Source: an uncultured Bacteroidota bacterium
Lineage (GTDB): Bacteria > Bacteroidota > Bacteroidia > NS11-12g > UBA955
Direction of reading: 5' to 3'
Length of the DNA stretch: 6,173 nucleotides
Assembly: GCA_903953615.1 (NCBI GenBank)
Contig: CAJBKH010000274.1
Span: 1 to 6,173, forward strand
The notes below the pieces were generated by a model that ran no database searches, had not been told where the DNA came from, and saw only the letters and a list, made by a program, of their open reading frames with translations. A program made the position numbers and the translations under genes. Each line of letters starts with the position of its first letter. The first letter of the stretch is position 1. This document shows positions 1-4,575 of this stretch, piece after piece.

Positions 1-306
1 AATTTAGTAGAAGGTGTGCGCATCAAAAATGTAGTAGATGGCAGTACCAAAGAAATTAAATTAACTGGTTTCTTTGTGGCCATTGGCCATACGCCTAATA
101 CAGGCATTTTCAAAAATTGGCTAGACATGGATGAGCAAGGTTATTTAATTACCAAAGCAGACAGCACCTATACCAATATTGATGGTGTATTTGCTTGTGG
201 CGATGCCCAAGATAAAATTTACAGACAAGCGGTAACGGCTGCAGGAAGTGGTTGTATGGCTGCATTAGATGCCGAGCGCTGGTTAGCCGCTAATGGCCAC
301 GCTTAA
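1..306 (+). CDS. trxB: Thioredoxin-disulfide reductase, C-terminal part (5' end outside window)
   Basis: This is the last 101 codons of a flavoenzyme that uses NADPH to reduce thioredoxin in the cytoplasm. The frame is open from base 1 (N-L-V-E-G) and ends at TAA 304-306; an in-frame GTG at 16 is an internal codon, not a start. Visible landmarks, numbered from base 1, are the strand and turn FFVAIGHTPNT (24-34), the FAD-contacting segment GVFACGDAQD (62-71, with G67-D68) and the family-typical tail RQAVTAAGSGCMAALDAERWL-like stretch (75-95). These match the end of bacterial TrxB, which is usually about 310-320 residues, so about two thirds lies upstream, including the redox CxxC motif. That motif cannot be checked here. 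The C-terminus looks intact. The gene converges on the minus-strand gene at 307 with no spacer. Related ferredoxin/flavodoxin-NADP reductases are less likely because of the RQAVTAAG...ALDAER tail. Confidence 0.93.
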   Translation, partial: NLVEGVRIKNVVDGSTKEIKLTGFFVAIGHTPNTGIFKNWLDMDEQGYLITKADSTYTNIDGVFACGDAQDKIYRQAVTAAGSGCMAALDAERWLAANGHA

Positions 307-1086
307 TTAGAAACTGTAGTTTAAGCCGAGGCTAATATTCAAGACATTGTTTCTTATATGGGTCATTTTAGAACTTTCTAAAAAATACTCATCACTATTG
401 AAAACAATTTCTCTATAACCATTGGTAGACAATTGTTGCGTTGTTTGATTACCCCAAAAACCGATTGGCAAAGTCATGCTCATTAACCAAGTAAAGGAAA
501 TATTTTTCGCAATCGGTTTTGTTGAGCCAACGCCTCCAACAAAATTCACGAAGGTTAAATTATTTTTTTCAATGTTTGAGAACTTTTCATACGTTCTGTA
601 ACCATTTGAATTATAATATGCCAATGAGTCGTTGGGATTATTGGTTAAATTCTCATAGCCCAATTTCATCTCTACAAAGGTGCCATAGGGTGCTAAAGAA
701 CCTTTTGATAAAATAAATTTACGCATACCCAATTCAAACCCTTTTACTTGATAATAATTCTTACCAGTTAAAACGTGGTAGCCTTCATTAACGGTTGTAC
801 GACCAAACTGATCAGTCTTTATGGTTGCTAGGGTTGGTGCATTCTCATATCCAAAACGGCATTTAGCTTTGGTCATTGAATAATTAAACAACAAGGTGGT
901 ACGCGCATTTAAAACCCTTTGAAGGGTAAATGTATGTTTATTGTATTTAAAACTTAAAACATCCATGGTATGAAATACTGTATTTGAATACCCAATGGTA
1001 TTTTTTTCCATGAAGTGGTAATATTTTTGAGCCGAGGCAGATAAATATAGTGTGAACACTAGCAGTGTGATAAAGTACTTTTTCAT
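307..1086 (-). CDS. Secreted protein of unknown function, probable outer-membrane beta-barrel
   Basis: A 259-residue protein that I cannot assign to a named family. Residues 1-19 form a clear Sec signal peptide (MKK, hydrophobic core ITLLVFTLYL, cleavage near SASA|Q). The mature part is rich in Tyr, Phe, Asn and Thr, with many short alternating polar/hydrophobic stretches such as YQVKGFELGMRKF (112-124) and YGTFVEMKLGYE (134-145). It ends in NISLGLNYSF, and a terminal Phe with alternating residues is the usual signature of an outer-membrane beta-barrel last strand. No lipobox Cys follows the signal peptide. The ATG at 1086-1084 lies 2 nt past the TAG stop of the upstream protease gene, so the two are likely translationally coupled. 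The bases just upstream are purine-rich (AAGAAGAAATAG) and lie inside the protease reading frame. The export signal is clear from sequence; the barrel fold is inferred. Confidence 0.85.
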   Translation of the reverse strand: MKKYFITLLVFTLYLSASAQKYYHFMEKNTIGYSNTVFHTMDVLSFKYNKHTFTLQRVLNARTTLLFNYSMTKAKCRFGYENAPTLATIKTDQFGRTTVNEGYHVLTGKNYYQVKGFELGMRKFILSKGSLAPYGTFVEMKLGYENLTNNPNDSLAYYNSNGYRTYEKFSNIEKNNLTFVNFVGGVGSTKPIAKNISFTWLMSMTLPIGFWGNQTTQQLSTNGYREIVFNSDEYFLESSKMTHIRNNVLNISLGLNYSF

Positions 1087-1088
1087 AA

Positions 1089-3434
1089 CTATTTCTTCTT
1101 TAACTTTCTTTTAATTTGGTACATGGTATATGCCAAGTGCATATGAATAATATTCGATTTCGGTCGCCTGCGAATGGTTTTGTAATTGATTAATTTTTGT
1201 TCCCCCGTTGTTAAATCCATGACAACACTAAAATACAATAGCTCCTTATCTGAATCGACCGCGTAACCAATAATAAGAGGCGCAGCAGGAAGTAAAAACA
1301 AGCCAGCAACAATCATTCCTGCATTGGTTTCGTGTTTGACACTCTTATAACTAAACCCAGATAAACAAACATTTCTATACCCGTCATTGATGACCAAGCT
1401 ATCCATATATTTTTGTGAAAACACAAAATCATGGCGATCGACATGAGAATATTTTTCGGTTATCCAATTCGACACAAGTGCATAGCGGTTGAGTTGATCA
1501 GTATTTAAATTACCTCGCTGATTAATATCAATAAGATCTGTTTTTAAATCAATCATCTGTGCGTAATCTTCGACGAATTTGGAAATCTTAATACTTTTAA
1601 ATTCATCCTCTACCTTCTCAAATCTAACCTCACTTTCAAATGCATCATAGTAAGCGGAACTGTAAGATGGCGAAATAAATATAATGGAATCTATGCCCAA
1701 GGCTTTCCCTTTATTTCTTTGAATTTTCATATCATCTCTTAAAGCCTCGCGACTGCGACGGTAGGGTTCGCTACGCAATTGACTTAATCCTAAGTCCGAT
1801 TCAGCCGCTTTGATTTTGGCAACGACCCTTTCTATTGAGTCGAAGAATGAGGTAAAATCTAAGCTTTTATAAGCAGTAACAAATCCATTTTTGAAATAGT
1901 GAGAATTCGAAGAAATTTCACCAAGTCGTTTATTCCTTTTAATTTTTTTGACCTTGCTGTCCTTAATTGTATTCGATATATTTTTAGCATCCTTTTTTTT
2001 TGTACTTATTTTTTTTGCAATGAGCGTATCTTCACTATTTAAATTTTCTTCATCAGCTATTCCTTCAGTTACATTAAACTCATTAATATGAAATTTGTGG
2101 GCATATAATAAGTCGATAAAAGCATCGCATTTAATATTATTGGTATATTTAGTTGGATATTTTTCATTCCATCTAGCAATCATTCTAGCCGTTAAAACAT
2201 TAAATTCATCTTTCTTCATCACCATAAACAAATGAAAAGGAATGGAAATTTCGCCTTCGTAACCTTGTTCTTCTGTTTTTAGTTCTGTTTCTTCCATCAA
2301 ATCGCTCGAATTGATTTTCCATTTATGAAGACCATACATACTGCCGATCATTAATTCACTAGTATATTGGTTCTCCCCGTAATGCTGCGCCAACAGATAG
2401 GCATGGTAAAAGCTTTTGGTATAACTTCCTCTTGCAACCAATAAATAACCTAATTCATAACGACACCTTTTAACGACTTCATCAAAAAATTCAGAACCAA
2501 AATACTGAAGTGTTCCTTTTTCTGTTCCCTTAATGTATTTGTTTAAATTGTCCTTTCTAAATTCAATATTGGGATGAGAATTTTCTTCATCATCCTCATC
2601 TTCTGCTGCAGAAATAGGGGTAGCAGAATCAGGAAAGTATTGGGCAGGCAATTTATAGAATGAATCGTTGAAAAAATCTTTTGGAAAAGGTATCTCATCG
2701 AAGGGTAAATAACTATACAAAAGAATATCCATCATTTTAATGGATTCATTTTTATCATACCCTGCTTTTGCAAACATTTTTAGTCCTTCGACATCGGCCT
2801 CCGCTTCATGTTCTTTGCTGTATTTTAAAAGCTTAATTAATTTCTCATCAGTCCCTAAATCATCATATCTTTTACTGGTCATGATGTCTTGCGACTTCTT
2901 GTATGATTCATAGGAATGTTTTAATTTATAGTGCGAAATTTCATGCGATAGTACAAATGCCAATTGCGCTTCATTTTCTAATTGCGCCATCAAGCCTGTT
3001 GTTACCATTACAATGCCATTATTGGTTGCAAATGCGTTGGCATATGGCACATTCAACAAGTAAAAGCGCATTTTACTTTTCAACTCAGGTTCTTTTGCCA
3101 ACAACTTATTAGCTACTTTATTGATGTATTCGCAAACTGAATTGCCATAAATGACCTTGCCCGAAAACAATATTTCATCAATTTTATAATGATTGATGAG
3201 TGTAAATTCTTTTTGTAATTTAAGTTCTTTTTTACTACCTGCTTCACTTCTTGAAAGTCCAGCTGCATCGGTATTGTATTTATTAAAACTTGACAACAAA
3301 AATTCACTTGGTGTTTCACCTTCACATTTCATAGGTGAATAATGATTGTAATCTATCACCTGCGAGTAACTTATGTTAGAATAGCAGCAGGTAAAGAGTA
3401 ACCAAGAAAAAAGTAATTTTAGACGGTCAGACAT
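1089..3434 (-). CDS. Exported M48-family zinc metalloprotease with a long unassigned C-terminal region
   Basis: A 781-residue protein from the chosen ATG (3434-3432). The frame stays open to a GTG at 3473, but starting at the ATG puts a good signal peptide at the N-terminus: MSDRLK, then LLFSWLLF, with likely cleavage after about residue 24 (NISYS|Q). Two Cys at 16-17 do not form a convincing lipobox. The peptidase domain covers roughly residues 75-245. It has the zinc motif HEISH (164-168; DNA 2931-2945) with catalytic E165, preceded by the family-typical NAFATNNGIVMVTTGLM, and a downstream EAEAD segment (210-214) whose E210 fits the third zinc ligand of the M48 ExxAD pattern. Single-domain relatives such as BepA or Oma1-like proteases stop soon afterwards; here about 500 further residues follow. 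They include an acidic linker (about 277-285), a Lys-rich linker (about 475-503) and a hydrophobic stretch, MIVAGLFLLPAAPLIIGYAV (707-726), followed by a basic tail ending KRKLKKK. Likely site of action is the periplasm or envelope; the substrate is unknown. It is first in an operon with the gene at 307-1086. Confidence 0.88.
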   Translation of the reverse strand: MSDRLKLLFSWLLFTCCYSNISYSQVIDYNHYSPMKCEGETPSEFLLSSFNKYNTDAAGLSRSEAGSKKELKLQKEFTLINHYKIDEILFSGKVIYGNSVCEYINKVANKLLAKEPELKSKMRFYLLNVPYANAFATNNGIVMVTTGLMAQLENEAQLAFVLSHEISHYKLKHSYESYKKSQDIMTSKRYDDLGTDEKLIKLLKYSKEHEAEADVEGLKMFAKAGYDKNESIKMMDILLYSYLPFDEIPFPKDFFNDSFYKLPAQYFPDSATPISAAEDEDDEENSHPNIEFRKDNLNKYIKGTEKGTLQYFGSEFFDEVVKRCRYELGYLLVARGSYTKSFYHAYLLAQHYGENQYTSELMIGSMYGLHKWKINSSDLMEETELKTEEQGYEGEISIPFHLFMVMKKDEFNVLTARMIARWNEKYPTKYTNNIKCDAFIDLLYAHKFHINEFNVTEGIADEENLNSEDTLIAKKISTKKKDAKNISNTIKDSKVKKIKRNKRLGEISSNSHYFKNGFVTAYKSLDFTSFFDSIERVVAKIKAAESDLGLSQLRSEPYRRSREALRDDMKIQRNKGKALGIDSIIFISPSYSSAYYDAFESEVRFEKVEDEFKSIKISKFVEDYAQMIDLKTDLIDINQRGNLNTDQLNRYALVSNWITEKYSHVDRHDFVFSQKYMDSLVINDGYRNVCLSGFSYKSVKHETNAGMIVAGLFLLPAAPLIIGYAVDSDKELLYFSVVMDLTTGEQKLINYKTIRRRPKSNIIHMHLAYTMYQIKRKLKKK

Positions 3435-3537
3435 AAGTGCAATTATATCGCTTTTTGACCAAAACACCGACACCTATTCAATTCGTTTCAGTGCAAGCTC
3501 CCCTAATTTTACTCATTTATAAATTATTAAGCAATTC

Positions 3538-3555
3538 TTTGAAAGTACTTTCAAA
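3538..3555. promoter_or_regulatory. 18-bp perfect palindrome, candidate operator
   Basis: TTTGAAAGTACTTTCAAA is a perfect inverted repeat with no spacer, centred between 3546 and 3547 in the divergent region. Symmetry stops at 3537/3556. The spacerless, GTAC-centred form and the lack of a following T-run suit a binding site for a dimeric regulator better than a terminator. Its right end (CAAA, 3552-3555) is also the start of a possible minus-strand -7 box, so a bound protein could block transcription toward the protease gene. The symmetry is seen directly; the operator role is inferred. Confidence 0.6.
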
Positions 3556-3559
3556 TTTA
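3552..3559 (-). promoter_or_regulatory. Possible -7 box for the protease operon
   Basis: On the minus strand this reads TAAATTTG, a full match to TAnnTTTG. No TTG is found at the expected 19-21 nt upstream, so the promoter is only half supported. If used, transcription would start near 3548, inside the 18-bp palindrome, giving a leader of about 115 nt. A rival, TATAATTG at 3447-3440 (one mismatch to TAnnTTTG), also lacks a properly spaced -33 element and would leave almost no leader. Confidence 0.3.
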
Positions 3560-3580
3560 AAACCTTCATTCTCATTAAAA

Positions 3581-3594
3581 TTGATGTACATCAT
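3581..3594. promoter_or_regulatory. FNR-box-like palindrome (TTGAT-GTAC-ATCAT)
   Basis: TGATGTACATCA (3582-3593) is a 12-bp perfect palindrome. With its flanks it matches the FNR consensus TTGAT-N4-ATCAA at 9 of 10 positions, the mismatch being T at 3594. It abuts the TTG -33 element (3594-3596) of the hydroxylase promoter. If transcription starts near 3629, as the -7 box predicts, the centre lies at about -41.5, the class II activator position of Crp/Fnr regulators. A regulator of that family is the natural guess, but none is encoded in the window and the start site has not been measured. Confidence 0.5.
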
Positions 3595-3625
3595 TGTAAA
3601 AGCTCAAAGAATATAAATACTTTTG
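3594..3625 (+). promoter_or_regulatory. Bacteroidota-type promoter (-33 TTG / -7 TACTTTTG) for the hydroxylase gene
   Basis: The -7 box TACTTTTG (3618-3625) matches TAnnTTTG, the element read by the primary sigma factor of Bacteroidota, at every fixed base. A TTG at 3594-3596 lies 21 nt upstream, within the known spacing for the -33 element. The expected start near 3629 leaves only about 7 nt before the ATG at 3636, with no Shine-Dalgarno sequence. Confidence 0.68.
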
Positions 3626-3635
3626 CAATTACTGT

Positions 3636-4523
3636 ATGACAAAAGAAGAATGGTTGTTGGCAATTTCAATTCCAATGTATTTGGTTTTTATTGTGACCGA
3701 AATCGTCATTGGGATTAAACAGCGCAAAGAACTTTATGATTGGAAAGATAGTGCCATCTCTATCTGGATGGGTGTAGCTGGTGCTTTGCTAGATATCACC
3801 ATTAAAATTGCAACCTTTGGTGTTTTGGATTGGTGCAATCGCCATGCAATTTACAAACCAGATTTACTCACCTACTACCCTGTCCTCGCTTGGTTCTTAG
3901 TTTTTGTTGGTCAAGATTTTTGTTTCTATTGGCTTCACCGTTCTGAACATTATAGCCGCATTCTTTGGGCCGTTCACAGCAATCACCACAGCAGCGAAAA
4001 ATACAATTTCACTGTAGCATTGCGCTCTTCGGTACTCCAACCCCTATACCGTTTCATGTTCTATATCCCTGTTGCATTTTTAGGCTTCGATGGCTTAACG
4101 ATTATGTTCATGTATGCGGTGAATCAATTTTACCAATTCTTTTTGCATACCGAAACCATTCCTAAATTACCGAATTGGTATGAAGCCATTTTTGTAACAC
4201 CTTCGCACCACCGTGTGCACCATGCCAGCAACGTGGCCTACCTCGATAAAAACATGGGACAAGTATTAATTATTTGGGACAAGCTTTTTGGCACCTTCGA
4301 AAAAGAAACCGAAGCCCCTCGTTATGGTCTCACTAGCAATATAAAAACCTACCATCCTTTGAAAGTTATTTTTCATGAATGGGTGAAAATTTTTAAAGAC
4401 ATTAACAAGCCAGGGCCGTTTATGAATAAACTTAAATACCTCTTTATGCCACCCGGTTGGAGTCCTGATGGCAGCACCAAAACCAGTGCTCAACTTCGAC
4501 TCATAGAAAAGCAAAACAATTAG
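3636..4523 (+). CDS. Sterol desaturase / fatty acid hydroxylase superfamily protein
   Basis: A 295-residue integral membrane protein with the full histidine signature of the di-iron hydroxylase superfamily: HRSEH (101-105), HSNHH (114-118), an isolated H171 in FLHTE, and TPSHHRVHH (188-196). These ligands hold two irons that activate O2 to hydroxylate or desaturate a lipid C-H bond. The downstream NMGQVLIIWDKLFGTFE (206-222) is the usual segment after the last His box. Hydrophobic segments near 7-27, 42-60, 80-100 and 138-165 place the His boxes on the cytoplasmic side in the family model. The family covers sterol desaturases, carotenoid and sphingolipid hydroxylases and alkylglycerol monooxygenase-like enzymes, and the substrate cannot be read from sequence. 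The ATG at 3636 follows its promoter closely; Met14 is the next candidate start, but it would cut into the first hydrophobic segment. The gene is a single transcription unit ending at the 4531-4558 hairpin. Confidence 0.92.
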   Translation: MTKEEWLLAISIPMYLVFIVTEIVIGIKQRKELYDWKDSAISIWMGVAGALLDITIKIATFGVLDWCNRHAIYKPDLLTYYPVLAWFLVFVGQDFCFYWLHRSEHYSRILWAVHSNHHSSEKYNFTVALRSSVLQPLYRFMFYIPVAFLGFDGLTIMFMYAVNQFYQFFLHTETIPKLPNWYEAIFVTPSHHRVHHASNVAYLDKNMGQVLIIWDKLFGTFEKETEAPRYGLTSNIKTYHPLKVIFHEWVKIFKDINKPGPFMNKLKYLFMPPGWSPDGSTKTSAQLRLIEKQNN

Positions 4524-4530
4524 AAATAAA

Positions 4531-4558
4531 AAAGGCGGTATCAATCACCGCCTTTCTT
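4531..4558. terminator. Bidirectional rho-independent terminator between convergent genes
   Basis: A 9-bp perfect stem, AAAGGCGGT (4531-4539) and ACCGCCTTT (4547-4555), encloses a 7-nt loop. It has a GC-rich core, an A-run on its left (4528-4533) and a T-rich right side (TTTCTT, 4553-4558). It lies 7 nt after the hydroxylase stop (4521-4523) and 17 nt beyond the stop of the minus-strand PKD gene (4578-4576), so it can end transcripts from both sides. Confidence 0.88.
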
Positions 4559-4575
4559 ATTAACATATAACAGCT

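Noticed and set aside
914..927. Hairpin ACCCTT-TG-AAGGGT.
   Set aside because: It has a 6-bp stem with a 2-nt loop inside a coding region and no T-run, so it is not a credible terminator or regulatory element.
2903..3325. Other-frame open stretches across the peptidase domain (2903-3112 plus; 3113-3325 minus).
   Set aside because: They lie wholly inside the protease gene, have no recognisable motifs or upstream signals, and the overlapping frame carries a clear zinc-protease signature.
3435..3473. Longer protease start at the in-frame GTG (3473), adding 13 residues.
   Set aside because: It would place a polar stretch ahead of the signal peptide. The ATG at 3434 gives a normal signal peptide and needs no rare start.
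3515..3524. ATTTATAAAT, a third palindrome in the divergent region.
   Set aside because: Ten bases of pure A/T symmetry are expected by chance in AT-rich intergenic DNA, and it lacks the GTAC centre of the other two.
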